Counted from the first letter of the stretch, positions 1 to 12,429 are shown. The stretch: 64,000 nucleotides of DNA from Spirometra erinaceieuropaei (GCA_902702965.1 CACRXP010000012.1:1242388-1306387), one strand, 5' to 3'. Program-made: numbers and translations. The notes: generated by a model from the letters alone, not told the origin.

Positions 1-212
1 ATCATGCAAAATGCTTGTACTACTGGTTTGTAGTTGGTGTTTTTGGTATTTTACATGCTTATTGCTCTGTAGATGGTGGATTTTGATTCAAATCTTCATA
101 TCAACCCATAAACTGAGCGTATGAGGCTTCATTACAGACAATTTAATCTAAAGTGTCACGTTAATTTCTCAAAAAATTAAAAAACGGGTTTTAAGACGGG
201 AGCGTCTGGCAG

Positions 213-508
213 AAAGATCTTGTTTCGTAGTCGTGCCCGTTAGGGGTTAGGGGTTAGAGTTAGTGTTGGTGGTTAGGGGCTAGGGTAAGGGGTTAGTGTT
301 AGGGGCTGGGGTTAGGGGTTGATGTAAGGGGTTAGGGCTAAAGGATACAGTTAGGGGTTAAGGTCATGATTTGGGGTTAGTGTTAGGGGTTGGGGTTATG
401 GGTAGGCTTAGGCGTAGGGTTAGGTAAATCCCCTATTACCACTGATCCCGTAGGACAGGCGGCTGGGGCTTGTCCACTGCAAATGCGGCTGTGAAATAAG
501 ATCCGACC
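213..508 (+). mobile_element. TIR element with telomere-like internal array (type B)
   Basis: Imperfect terminal inverted repeats (left: AGATCTTGTTTCGTAGTCG; right end: GTGAAATAAGATCCGACC) enclose about 190 bp of degenerate GGGTTAG-type repeats and a conserved block reading CCTATTACCACTGATCCCG then GGCGGCTGGGGCTTG. The same plan recurs at 28215, 31486 and 33454. No coding capacity, so non-autonomous. The G-rich core resembles TTAGGG telomere repeat but is heavily mutated. Confidence 0.6.
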
Positions 509-688
509 AACGTCTGAAACGCTGAGGGACGCTCTGATGCCGCTTCATAGAACTGTAGAATATCGGCGAAGCAGGTTTCGGAGATTTTAGCTAATACCTA
601 TGCTGCCACCATGGTAAATCATGCAGCGTTTGAATTAGATTTCTATTAACCAATCAATGAAGGCTGCTGGCGCTTATTTTGGACCTAG

Positions 689-1675
689 AGTAGGCGGGTT
701 AACTCATGAAATGTCAACCGACATTCCGAAATGCGTTTTCGTCTCGAAAAGAATAATTAAGTAGTGTTGTAAAACTAGTCAGCCGCAACATAATTCTATA
801 ATATTTCAGTTACCTCAGGATGCCATCTTTCGAACGAACTTCCGTCCGGCTGCATGCAAAAACTACGCTCTGCAAAAAACGTCTACATAAGTAGCATGAA
901 CTTTCCTCATTGACTTTCAATGCTATTAAGAGTCCAATTATATTTAATTGAAAAAAAGCACAAAATATTCATTCTTTAGCGCATTCGGTAGAAAATTACG
1001 TCTTCTTCCAATTTTATACCCCGAGGAGGGATATAAGTTGGCTTCAAAAAGCTGTTTATTGTGGGACTTTTAGATACCGTCAAATGGCCGTTCATGAGTC
1101 GTCATGTCGCTGCACTTACCAAGGTGGCTTGTAAAATTAACAATATGGATCAAATCGACTGCTTAATCTTATGAACCCTATATAGTCTCCCTTTATTAGC
1201 GTAGAGAAATATGCGATTTTCCCTACGCGGAAAACATACGGCTTCTAGGTTGGAAACCCTGAATCCAAGTGTAACGGTAGAGCGGGTTCAAAATTATTCG
1301 CGATTTGGAAGAGTTTTTGAAAAATGAATTAGACCCTTCCTTCGAGTAGAATATTGGAGAAAAACGTAATGTTGTACCAAAATAAAAAATGAATTTTTTT
1401 GCGCATGTTTTCCATGAAATATAATTGGACATTTTGGGGCATCGAAAAATGATGAAAAAAAGTTATGCTACTTAAGTAGACGTTTTATTACGGAGTGTAA
1501 TTTCTGTATGCGGCCAAAAGGAAGTTCATTCGAAAGCCGGCATCCTGCGGTAAATGAAATATTATAGAATTACGTTTCAGGCTGACTAGTTTTACAACCC
1601 CTCTTAATTAATCTTTTCGAAACGAAAACGCATTTCGGAACTTCGTTTGACATTTCATGAATTAGCCCACCTAGT
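689..1675. mobile_element. Foldback MITE, CAGT/TA type, copy A
   Basis: The left end (AGTAGGCGGGTTAACTCATG) and the reverse complement of the right end share similarity for about 350 bp on each side (689-1040 against 1330-1675), around a unique centre of roughly 290 bp. Transcripts could form a very long imperfect hairpin. No transposase is encoded. Homologous copies lie at 2382, 6217, 7977, 35124 and 54638. The short frames inside are by-products of the repeat. Confidence 0.8.
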
Positions 1676-2381
1676 GCATCTACCTATCAGTTTTTTCTTT
1701 AAATTTTACAATATTTCTGCCTTTAATCCTCTGCCGTCATCGTGTCCAACCTCCTTACGCGAAGGTCTCGTGCAAACCGGTCTCTCGAATTGCTGTCCCG
1801 CCTAACCACTGTCGGTCCTGGGTTCTCTAGACTCCGCAGTTGCGAAAAAAACTGCAGCTTACATTATCAGCTGTGATAATTTAGTTGGTGGATTTGTTGA
1901 TAGCACATCCGTTCGCTGGGCTGGTATCTCTGGCCGTTACTTTCCTCTCGTCCGTCTATCCCACTTCCGCTGCCGACCCAGATACGCGACTCGGCAGCCA
2001 GCTCGAAGCCAGCGTAAAAACACACGCAGTTGACGTTCCGCCTGCATTTTGCCAGGCAAGCCTGTGCCAAACACACCGTCTATGAGCAACTGCCTATTGT
2101 AACGATCGCCGTGAATTGCTTTGGCATAAGCTGAAAGGGAACCGGAGCGGGGGAGGGGCAGGGAGTATTGGGTAAATTCTTGGCTTTATTGGCGTTTCTG
2201 CATAGTTCTGCACATGCCCAAATACTTACGTGCCCGGCATGCAATTAACAGGCAGTTATGTGTATAGTGCCAATTCTTGGCAACCTCGGGAAATCAGCAT
2301 CTGTAGTGGCTGGGTGTGCAAAAGGGCCTTGGATAGGCTCCCTTTGTTTTACATAGGCTCTTTTATTAAGTATAATTTGGT
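1676..2381. other. Unassigned spacer
   Basis: No gene, RNA or repeat recognised. Opposing short frames at 1867-2085 overlap each other and match nothing I know; the tail of this stretch contains an AT-rich approach to the next foldback element. Confidence 0.4.
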
Positions 2382-3364
2382 GTACAGTCGATGTGCTAAC
2401 TCATGAAATGTCAATTAAAATTTCGAAATGCGTTTTCGTTTCGAAAAGATAAATTAAGTAGTGTTGTAAAACTAATCATGATGCAGCCTAAATCTATAAT
2501 GATCCAGTTACCTCAGGGTGTCGGCTTTCGAAAGAACTTATTTTCGGCTACATGCAAAATCTATACTTTGCAAAAAAATGACTACTTAAGGTGCATGCAA
2601 TTTTCTCATTGATTTTCGATGCCCTTGAAAATTCAATTATATTTCATGGAAAACATGAATAAAAATATTCATTTTTTACTTTTTCGGTAGAAAATCACGT
2701 CTTCTTCCAATTTCATACTCAAAACTTAAAAAAAACTTTTCTAATTCCCGATTAATTTTGAACCCGACCTGCCGTAACACTTGCATTCAGGGTTTCAAAA
2801 CTACAAGCTGTATATTTTCCGTGTACGGAAAACCATGCATTTCTCTACGGTGTTAAGAGGAGACTATATGAGGTTCATTAAATTAAGCAGTGGATTTGAG
2901 CAATAATGTTAACTTTACAAGCCACATTCCTAAATGCAAATACATGACGTTTCATGAACAGTCATTTAACGGTATTAAAAAATCTCACAATTAGAAACTT
3001 TTTTAAAACCGAATTATACTCTTCTTTTGAGTATGAATTTGGAAGAAGACGTGATTTTCTACCGAATAAGTAAAAAATGAATATTTTTATTCATGTTTTC
3101 CATGAAATATAATTGAATTTTCAAGGGCATCGAAAATCAATGAGAAAATTTCATGCTACTTAAGAAGTCATTTTTTGCAAAGTGTTGACCTTGCATGCAG
3201 CCGAAAATAAGTTCTTTCGAAAGCCGACGCCCTGAGGTAACTGGGTCACTATAGACTTAGGCTGCATCAGGATTAGTTTTACAAAACTAATTAATTTATC
3301 TTTTTAAACGAGAACGCATTTCGAAATTTTGGTTGACATTTCATGAGTTAGCACATCTACTGTA
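2382..3364. mobile_element. Foldback MITE, CAGT/TA type, copy B
   Basis: Bounded by TACAGTCGATGTGCTAAC on the left and GTTAGCACATCTACTGTA on the right, so the outermost bases fit TA + CAGT...ACTG + TA, the signature of Tc1/mariner-type insertion. Arms are inverted copies over several hundred bases. The unique centre is in the opposite orientation to that of copy A. Non-coding. Confidence 0.85.
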
Positions 3365-3429
3365 TATGAAGGATATAGGCAGTTCTTCGTAAAACCCCAT
3401 TTACAGATGGACGTTTGAAAAAGAACATG

Positions 3430-4150
3430 CAGATGTTTACATAGCAGTTATACCAGTCATTGATATCGTGTAAATGTCTGACCATCAAGCATACATTTAT
3501 CTAGTCTTCTTTTGAAGGTCTTAACGTTTTCCGCCAAGATAACGGAGTTTGGTAATTTGTTTCATCCTTCAACCAGCCGATGGGAGAAAGATTTGGCACG
3601 CAAATCGAGTTTGGCATTCTGTAGCTTCAATTTGTATTGGTGCCCTCGAATATTTGTCGTCTGTGCCAGTTCGAAGAAGTCGTCAAACTGAAGAGCACAG
3701 ACTGGCCCTCTGACGATCCTAGATGCCATGATCATATCCCCTCTGTATTATCTATAAGGAAGGGGAAATATTTTTAGCTTTTCCAGGCGTCTCTCTTAAG
3801 GTAAGCTACTTAATCCGCCGACTAACTTGGTCTCTCTTCGTTGTACGTTCTCCAACAGCGTGTCATCTTGTTTCGTCCAGGGACACCATGCCCGAACACA
3901 ATATTTCAACACTGGCCGAACAAATGTTCCAAATACACGGCCGAAAAGTTTTTCGTCAAAATTGCGGAACGATCTTCTAATCGCGCCTAGGTTACCCATA
4001 GCTTTCGTTGATACCTTGGCGCAGTGAGACGATGTTTTGAGAGTTGACACCATCCACACACAGAGGTCTCTTAATTCGTTGACTGATTCGAGTTGATGAG
4101 TTCGTATAAAGTAGTGATATTCAAATCTCAACTGCCGTTTTATATTAATT
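3430..4150 (-). pseudogene. LINE (non-LTR) reverse transcriptase C-terminal relic
   Basis: Reading the minus strand from about 4130, the frame gives a stretch recognisable as the end of a LINE reverse transcriptase: a DLCVW segment, then GRVFGTFVRPVLKYC, AWCPWTKQDD, and a VQRRETKLV block. After a stop near 3796 it resumes with YRGDMI, FFELAQTTNIRGHQYKLKLQ, and FKRRLDKCM, the usual LINE C-terminal order. At least three in-frame stops show it is dead. The clade (CR1-like or a relative) cannot be fixed from this piece. No endonuclease or RT catalytic box is present, so it is 5'-truncated. Confidence 0.8.
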
Positions 4151-6216
4151 GCGTTTTCAATCTAATCGAAATTCACTTGAGGTGCTTGCAAGTTTCACGT
4201 ATTTATGAAGGCTAGCAGTATATATCCTTCTCCCGGTTAAGTAAGGCTATACGCTGTATAGAGTAGTGCTTTTGGAAAAGCACTTGAACGCCACGTCAAC
4301 AAGAATGGGCTTATGCATTCTGGCGTTCTGAATTCCACTGGTTGAAACCTCAAACGTCCCTCCGGGGAAGGGGTGGCTCAGCAGCAACAGAATATTTTTA
4401 AGCCCTGTCAACCGTCACTGGACTTGCCCTCTTTAACGTTCTTTTTAATTCGCATGCGGCCGGACCTCGTCATTGTGTCCGAGGCATGATTTTGCTCCGG
4501 ACGTTGGACGCATAAGGAGGTCAAAGTCCATTAAAAAAACCGGCGAAGTGCGTGTCCGAGGTTTTGACCGGTTAGGAGTATGGCTAAATACTCAGTTTGC
4601 GAAGCACCGTGCAGCGTTGCTCTGGCAGATGTAAACACAGTACGACTACTCTTTCGTAGTTTATAGCCTTCAACTGCAAGGCTAACGTACGTTCCGGGCT
4701 GTCTCCACACAGTTCTGCTATACTGCGAGTTCAAACATAAAACTAATTGTATGATAAATTAAGCTTATCGCTAGTGCAATCCATGACACCATGAGGGATC
4801 TCAATTTCTGCCATCATAGTAACAGCGGTAGGTTACGAAACAGAACAGGTTCCAGATATGAATTTTTTACATTTATGAAGTAAAAATACTCTTGATAACA
4901 TCCTGACAACAGATTGGATTTTACGGCCTGTCAGAAGAGGCCTAACTATGGTACACTGCTTCAGAAATTTGATAAAGTCTGCCGTAGTTGTGATATATAC
5001 TACTGCAGTGGATTGCCTGACTTATGAAAAGTGCCTAGGCTGCAGAAAAGACTTTGGTCATTCGAAAATCGGCCTTAAATGTGCTGTCCAAAGTTTCTAC
5101 GTAATGGCAAACAATCGTTGAAGAACAACTGCTTAAAGCTATATTAAATTTGTTAGGATAATCATTTTTTAAAGAATTGTAAAATTGTGAAAACGTGAGA
5201 GTTCGCGTCAAATGCATAAAATCCGATTCTGGAAACACACAAAGCCTGTTTATGCATGAGTACAAAATTTAAACAATATCTTTTCTATGCATTTAAATTA
5301 AATAGCCACCATGAAGCAATGCGATCTGAAGCATGGAACGCTGCAAAGGGGGCCATTTTCGATTATATGTTCCGACATGTCCTTCCGAGAATTTGGTAAA
5401 ATTTTTCAGTTTCCTTATTTTTCAAGATCTGTTTGACTGAGACAAGAAGAATTTCAGTCGATTTGGCTAAGTGAAAAGTCACGGGAATAAAAGTTTTCAT
5501 AAGGTCGCACGCTGACAGACCGGCCAGTGACTGAGAAACTAGATGCAATCGCCAATACACCCGTGAATAAAAAATATCTTTATTCCGTAAAATTATTGTG
5601 CCGTTTTTGGTGACGGTGAAATCCGTGACTGTCTCCGAAGTGTCAGTGTGTGCTACAGTTTCCATTGTTTTCAGTCGACTGGCTAAAATAGATAGCTACG
5701 GTACTTTGCATACCGGAACCTTCAAAATAAGACAGCTCTTGAAAACGCCTGCGCAAGCAATCATTTCTAGGGCGTTTCTTTGTATGCAGGTGGAGTTTTG
5801 AGACGTATTTCTTTACTCACTCAAAGAGGAAACCCACCCTTCGAAGAAAATACAGGCCTAAAACAAAAATTTGCAATACGTATGTTCTTGATAAGAAAGA
5901 CAGCCTTCTCTAATAAGTTCACCTATTTAAGCAGTTTTTTAATAGGGTTTTTCGCTGACGAATTACCATGCACTGCGTGTTTTACCACGAAAAGACTGAA
6001 GCATTTGGTCTGCTTATGCTCCCTCCTGGCGGATGCTGACACCTCTTCTGCAGCAGACGAAAAATTCGCATTTTTCATTTTATATCGGGGAAATTTGTTA
6101 TCTGCCCTTACTTCTAAACTTTGTCCTGCTATTCCAAGGGCACCATGGAGTGTCCATGTAAACGCAGGAATTTCTGTTTAAACCGCTGGCTCTGTGGCCG
6201 CTGCCATTCTAAATGA
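4151..6216. other. Unassigned 2-kb stretch
   Basis: No recognisable gene. Frames of about 100 codons (minus 5363-5665) and 133 codons (plus 5780-6181) show no domain, signal peptide or repeat that I can name, and neither has a convincing splice context. They may be chance. Confidence 0.35.
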
Positions 6217-7195
6217 CTAGAGGTAGACTAACTCATGAAATGTCAACCGAAATTCCAAAACGCGTTTTCGATTGGAGAAGATTAATTAAGCAAGGTTGTA
6301 AAATTACTCATCACGCAGCATAAATCTATAACAATTCAGTTACCTCAAAATGCCGGCTTTCGAACGAACGTCTTTTCGACTGCATTCAAAAACTATACTC
6401 AAAAAACTACTTAAGTAGTATGCATTTTTTCTCATCAACGTTTGATGCCCTTAAAAATTCAGCTATGTTGCATGGAAAACATGCATAAAAACATTTATTC
6501 TCTTGTATATTCGGTAAAAAAACACGTCTTCTTCCAATTTTATACGCGGAAGATGGGTATAATCTGGTTCATAAAAAGTTTCTAATTTTGAGATACTTAA
6601 TACCGTGAAATGGCCGTTCATAAAAGGTCATATCTCTGCATTTAACAATGTGGCTTGTAAAGTTTTTAATGTGGCTCAAATCCATTGCTAAATTTCATGA
6701 AACCCATTTGATCTCCTCTTGATACTGTAGAGAAATGTATGGTTTTCCGTACGCGGAAAATATACGGCATGTAGGTTTGAAACTCTGAATAGAAATATAA
6801 CGGCAGGTCGGATTTGAAATTATTCGGGAATTGGCGAACTTCTTGAAAACCGAATTATACCCATTCTTTAAGCACAAAATTGGAAGTAGACGTCGTTTCC
6901 TACGGAATATGCAAAAGAATGAATATTTTCATCCATGTTTTCCATAAAATATAATTCAATTTTTTAGGGAATCGGAAATCGATGGGTGAAATGCATGCTA
7001 TTTAAGTAGTCTTTTTACGGAGTTTGATTTTTGCTTGCAAACGAAAAACAGTTCATTAGGAAGCCGGCATCCTGAGGTAGTTGAATCATTATAGAATTAC
7101 GCTGCCCGATGATTAGTTTTACAACCCTACTTAATTAATCATTTCGAAATGAAAACGTAATTCGGAGTTGGCCCATGAGTTAGCCCACCTACCGT
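6217..7195. mobile_element. Foldback MITE, CAGT/TA type, copy C
   Basis: Left end reads GGTAGACTAACTCATGAAAT with a damaged terminus; right end reads GAGTTAGCCCACCTACCGTA. Internal arms are inverted repeats and match copy A base for base over long runs. The centre is in the same orientation as in copy A. Non-coding. Confidence 0.8.
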
Positions 7196-7669
7196 AGGTA
7201 TCAGCCGAAAAACGATCGCAGAGAAGGTAAGCTGACTTTAGTTAAAACGTTAGACTGAATGCTTCGTGGTTACGCTGTGGGGTTATTTATGAAATATTCG
7301 CATATACTAGCAAATAGGTCACGTTAAAACAAAGGCTTCCCTGTAGACGCGCTTGCTGCTTTTTGTGACATAAAGGCACAAATCAGATTGCCAAAGGAAA
7401 ATAAAACTGTTTATCTAAAAATAACTTGCTTGTTCACATTCACAAATCGACCTTCAAGGGTGTGAAGACTGTTTTGGTAAATTTTTCCTGTTTTTATTAA
7501 TGATTCCTGTGGAAAAAGGACGCACGGAAGCATAGACATGGTCTAAGCTGCTTATCAACACATGATGCTAGCCACATAGGAGGCGACGTTTTAAATGTCC
7601 CTATTTCTAAATTTTTTCCTTGATACTGTTGCCTAGGAACATGAAGAAAGTTCATTTTCCGGCAAATAT

Positions 7670-7976
7670 AGGGTGTAAAACCCCCAAATAACTTGAGCTA
7701 GCCCGTGGACCGTGTAGTACGTTGAATAATTGTAAAGGGGGGTTTATGGGTGAGGCAACACGTAGAACGGAGAGAAAGAAGACACAAAAAATATATAACT
7801 TTCTGCCGAAATTCTTCTTGTACGCCATCATTTGGCAAAGTAAGTGAGCGCGATAATTAGAAAATAAACAAAAATCACTTCTCAAAAAATAACGGACTTT
7901 GAAGAAAGCGCCGCTGGTAAGGTTACACTTAGTCGGGAAGAGTATTTTAGACAATAAGAACGGTGAACGTTAAGCT
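7670..7976. repeat. Dispersed repeat R, copy 1
   Basis: Shares many landmarks in the same order with 46205-46535: ACTTGAGCTAGCC, GTGGACCGT, GCGCGATAATTA, AAAATAACGGACTTTGAA and GCACCGCTGGTAA-like segments. A weaker match (CGAAAGTCTTATCGCACGCC) occurs near 32650. Copy 1 abuts the next foldback element directly. No coding capacity seen; class unknown. Confidence 0.6.
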
Positions 7977-8955
7977 GCAGTAGGTGAGCTAACTCATAAA
8001 ATGTTAGCCAAAATTCCGAAATGCGTTTTCGTGTCGAAAGGTTAATTATGTAGAGTTGTAAAACTAATCATCGTGCAGCGTCATTCTATAATAATTTAAC
8101 TACCTCGGGATTCTGGCTTTTGAACGAACCTCTTTCCAGCCGCATGCAAAAATATACTCCGTAAAAAATGCCTACTTAATTAGCATGAATTTTGCTCATT
8201 GATTTTCGGTGCCCATAAATATTAAATTATAGTTCATGGAAAGAAAACATAAAAATACTCATTCTTTTACTCATTCGGTAGAAAATCACATCTTCTTCCA
8301 ATTTTATATTCCATTGATGGGTATAATTCGGATTTTAAAAACGTTTCCAATTCTGAAATAATTTTAAAGACGACCTGCCGCCACACTTGCGTTCAGGGTT
8401 TCCAAACCACAAGCCGCATATCTTCCGCGTATGCAAAACCATACACTTTTCCACGGCGTTAAAACGAGACTATATGGGGTTCATAAAATTTACCAGTGGA
8501 TTAGAGCCATATTGATAACTTTACAGGCCACATTGTTAAATGCAGAGACATGGCGTTTTATGAACGGTCATTTCACAGTATTAAAAAATCCCACAATTAT
8601 AAACTTTTCAACACCGAATTATACTCTTCCTTGGAGTATAAAATTGGAAGAAGACCTAATGTTCTACCGAATGAGTAAAAGATTGAGTATTTTTATGCAT
8701 GTTTTCCATATTTATGGGCACCGAAAATTAATGAAAAAAAATCATGCTAATTATGTAGTCATTGTTACAGAGTATAATTTTTGTATGCGACTGGAAAGAC
8801 GTTCGTGCGAAAACCGTCATCCTGGGGTAGTTCATTTATTATGGAATTATGCTGTAAGCTGATTAGTTTTACAACCCTCCATAACTAATCTTTACGACGT
8901 GGAATTGCATTTCGGAATTTCGGTTGACATTTCATGAGTTAGCCCACCTACTGTA
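7977..8955. mobile_element. Foldback MITE, CAGT/TA type, copy D
   Basis: Starts CAGTAGGTGAGCTAACTCAT and ends GTTAGCCCACCTACTG followed by TA. Long inverted arms; centre oriented as in copy B. A 143-codon frame at 8431-8862 lies entirely inside the repeat and is not conserved as a protein in the other copies. Confidence 0.85.
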
Positions 8956-10084
8956 TGTTAACAATCACACTGATGTTTAGGTGACATCTTCCTGAGGGCC
9001 CCACACACTATCGCTACCCATTTTTTTGTAACGCAACAGGCAAAACGTTTATCTTACCCTATATGTTCAGCTACAGTTCCGTTATCGCAGCTGAAGAGTT
9101 ATGTCGCCCAGCGCGTATTAGCAGTCAGAACAGACAGTATGAAAAGAGGAATGTAATGTCTCTGCAACCCCCGTAGGAAAGTCGGTTATACCCACAAAAT
9201 CTGGCCTGTCGTCTGCATCAGATAGAAAATATATTAATTTTTGGATATTTTGTAGGCGTCTCGTCGGCGACGCTCACATCCTAGCCGCGTGCGTTCTCAT
9301 TTTCTATGGCCAGCTTCAGCTAAACTACGTCCCTATTTATTGAAACATAATTAAAGTTATTGTTTTTTAAGTACGGCAGTAAGCCTTTGAAGTATTTCGG
9401 GATGCAACCAAACGTTAAAATTGGTCGTCGAAGCGAAAGAGGGTATTCATCTGCTCCGGCCTTCTGTCGCCTACTGCGAGATTTTTTTTAGTTGACTGTT
9501 TCATGGCAAGAAAATTCGACATCGGGCAACAGATACTCTAATTCGGGACAGAGGCGGTTTAAATAAAGAAGTTTTTGTCTTCCCATTTTGTTCCCTCTCT
9601 GGCGTTTGGTTCCTTAGAATGCAATATTTTATGAACGTAACTCCTTTGCACAATGCGCAAATTTCTGCTGCATTGGACTCATCCAGTGAATCATCCCCAG
9701 CTTCTACACGCTGGAATTCACCCAGAAAGATGCCACTTAGTCCTGCAGGGATGCACTTACACGATCCGTTGAATTCACAAGCCAAACAGATTCCCAATAG
9801 GTGACAGCGGTCACGAACACGCAGCCGCCCGCCATTGAAGAGGTCGGTTGGGCTATGACAGCTCGGGGGGAGGTTTTCAACAAGGATGTGGATAGATCGA
9901 ATTTGGGCCAGTATGCATTTACTACGCCATGATTCAGCAAACTATGGTTCTCGCAGTTGGGTTCGCGTTGGCAGTCCTCTAGCACCCGGTATCCTATCGG
10001 TGGATGCGCTTGCGTCCCCTATGAGTCACATGCATGGCTGCCCAGCCATCCTCCTTTTTCTGACTCTTTGCTGGTTTGTTGTTA
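8956..10084. other. Unassigned stretch
   Basis: No gene or known repeat recognised. Overlapping frames on both strands between 9501 and 10089 have no recognisable domain. Confidence 0.35.
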
Positions 10085-11420
10085 GTTAACATTCTGGTCA
10101 AGTGTTTGCTGTGGACCAGGGGTTGTGGTGATACGTCTAGGTGCGAGTCCGGCCGTGCTAGCCACCTGCGCCTTCTCCCGCCTTCGGTTTTCTAGACTAC
10201 AGTGCGTGACCGATCTCATGAAATGTTGGCTAAAATTGTGAAATGCGTTTTCTATTAGAAAGGATGAATAGGGTGGCTTTGTCATATTAATTATCATATA
10301 GCATAATCCTATAGTATTTCGGACTCATCAGACTGTCGGCTTTTTAATGCACTTCTTTCTGACTTTCGCATAAATCGTAATAGGCGAGAAATGACTACTT
10401 AAGAAGCATGTATTTTTCACATAGATTTTGGATGGTCGCAAAAATTCTAATATATTTTATAGAAAACATGCAAGAAAATACTCGCTCTTTTACTTGCTTT
10501 GTAGATCACATTATCTTCACTTTTTATACTCAAAGAAAGGGAAGATTAAGGTTTTAAAAAGTTTCCCAATTCCTGAATAATTTTGAGCCTTATCAGCCGT
10601 TCCATTGGCGTTTAAAGATTTCAGTCAACAGGGTGCATGCGTTCCGCGTAAGGAAAATCATATATTCCTCCAAGCTTTTAAGAAGATACTACAGAGAGTC
10701 CAAAAAAATTTGCAATGGATACGGGCTGTGTTTTTCATTTTATGAGGAAAACTGGTAAGCGGACGCGTGCGGCGCTGTAGACATGTACATCGCACAGCCT
10801 TAAAAACTTCATGTTTAGAAACTTTTTAAAACCGAAAAATAACCTTCCTTAGAGTATGAAGTATAAAGATAGTGTGGTTTTCTACCAGACAAGTAAAAGA
10901 GCGCATATTTTTGCATGTTTTCTATAAAATATATTTGAATTTTTACGACCATCCTGAATCCATATGAAAAATGCATGCTACTTAAGTAGACATCTTTTAC
11001 ATAGTACGGTTTCTGCGGGAGCCGACGTCCTGACGAGTCCGAAATATTACAGGATTATTGTACGTGATAATTAATATTACAGCGCCACCTTATTCCTCCT
11101 TTCTAACCGAAAACGCATTTCAGAATTTTGCCCAACATTTCATGAGATCGGTCATGCACTGTATGTCTTGACACGGAGCCCTAGTTGGAAGAAGGGAGTG
11201 AAGTAGATGCTGCGCAAGTCTACCACCACTATAAACTAACTTACGCGCAAGTTACCGTGTTTGCTTTACCTTGCTGTATACGACGGTCGAACTGTCACGA
11301 TAGAGTGACACAGAATTGTCTCGGGTTTTTTACGCCACCATCAAGTGATCACTAAACTTAACCACCATTTGTGCCCGGAAACACAAGTTTGAGCGGTCGC
11401 GACGAGCTCTTTTCTTTGAC
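10085..11420 (+). repeat. Repeat X, copy split by a foldback element
   Basis: The flanks 10085-10199 (CTGGTCAAGTGTT..., CCTGCGCCTTCTCCCGCC) and 11162 onward (GTCTTGACAC, AAACTAACTTACGCGCAAG) together correspond to one continuous repeat seen uninterrupted at 58950-59330 and 60095-60480. The element at 10200-11161 sits between them, so this copy predates that insertion. Function of repeat X unknown. Confidence 0.7.
10200..11161. mobile_element. Foldback MITE, second subfamily, copy E (nested)
   Basis: Ends are CAGTGCGTGACCGATCTCAT and GATCGGTCATGCACTG, flanked on both sides by TA (10198-10199 and 11162-11163). Long inverted arms. The sequence is related to but distinct from copies A-D. The unoccupied paralogous site at about 60215 reads CTTGACTATGTCTCGACACC, with one TA, supporting TA target duplication. 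Non-coding. Confidence 0.9.
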
Positions 11421-11886
11421 ATATTCTGCATGCAAATGGGAACAACTGTCTCACTGCCTTTCTTCACTTCCGGTATTCTACTTGGGAGCGCTCGGCTCAT
11501 CAGCATTTCGCGGAAATTTAATGCGAACTTTTTAAGCAGGCTGAAATTTCACTTTTCTAGGCAGTAAAGTCTTTTTTTTCATTTAAGCGACTGACCGAGA
11601 TCCTCATAGTTACATCCTACGAATTTGCCAAATCTTGCCTCCGGTATTTAAGATATAGCAGGGGATGAGGCAACTTGTGGAATTTTGGAGATCTTTTCTA
11701 AAGGAGTAGTATGGCATACACTGGCTGTTGTTTTTCTGTTTATGAGGTTACTTTGATGCGCAAAAGGCCTTCTTCTGGAGAAGAGCTTGTTACAAACATA
11801 AATACGGACATAAATACTTCGGAGAACCTGAAAGATTACTCCGGATGCGAAATGTCGAACATGTAGCGGCCATAGCAGCAGAAGTG

Positions 11887-11928
11887 AGGAGGAGGAGGAG
11901 GAGGAGGAGGAGGAGGAGGAGGAGGAGG
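11887..11928 (+). repeat. (AGG)14 microsatellite inside the endonuclease relic
   Basis: Fourteen uninterrupted AGG triplets, in frame with the PLE reading frame as an arginine run. Other PLE copies have only one or two arginine codons here (VRR or VKR), so the run is an expansion of pre-existing codons. Confidence 0.95.
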
Positions 11929-12395
11929 AATGACGCCAGATCTCAGATAGTAGCTCATTCAACGGGACCCGGCCGCAAGTTCGGGCTTGACTAGGCCGAA
12001 CTTTTCGCAAGACGTGACAACCGCGTGAGCAGCGAGCTTCATGAATCATGGTTCTCCGGCCCGCATTCAATTACCAGTCACAATGATCTTCCGCCTCCAT
12101 ATTCTGTGCTGAGATTCTACCTAATCAAAATAACCGGCCACGCAGAGTGGGCACGGGTGATCAGCAGTTCCCGTGAGAGTGAGTCAAATGACCGAGTAAT
12201 TGTCACGTCTATAATCAACAACGGCGATGGAATTACACCACTTATCGACTCGTGTACGTAACGAAAAGCAGTCATCTCATCAAATTCGAACCCCCAGCTT
12301 TGAACGCAAATGCTGCTAATCACTGTAGGCAAGGTGTGGCCGGGCGACTGCCTCCTACAAATATTGTGTCCCTTGTGTTTCCACTACCCTTTTCC

Positions 12396-12429
12396 CTGAT
12401 GATGGATTTGAGAGAGGATCCGAAACGTT
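12396..12429 (+). ncRNA. Minimal hammerhead ribozyme core (PLE type)
   Basis: CTGATGA core, stem II GGAT/ATCC closed by a short loop, GAAA, then CGTT giving stem III palindrome ACGU and cleavage triplet GUU. One extra T separates CTGATGA from stem II. It is followed by AATAAA. Lies in a PLE tail preceded by CACTACCCTTTTCC, shared with 13107. Confidence 0.7.

Noticed and set aside
232..430. True telomere end
   Set aside because: Repeats are heavily degenerate, bounded by inverted termini, and the same structure occurs at six other internal sites.
1223..1432. Frames of 60-140 codons inside foldback elements (also 6695, 8431, 55064)
   Set aside because: They recur only because the DNA repeat recurs; the reading frames are not kept open between copies.
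11485..11520. TCATCAG string (minus CTGATGA) after GAGCGCTCGGC
   Set aside because: No GAAA at the right distance and no stem II; related strings at 30400 and 39010 look like an unrelated repeat.
11648..12070. Minus-strand 140-codon frame with a serine run
   Set aside because: The serine run is the reverse reading of the AGG expansion in a plus-strand PLE relic.
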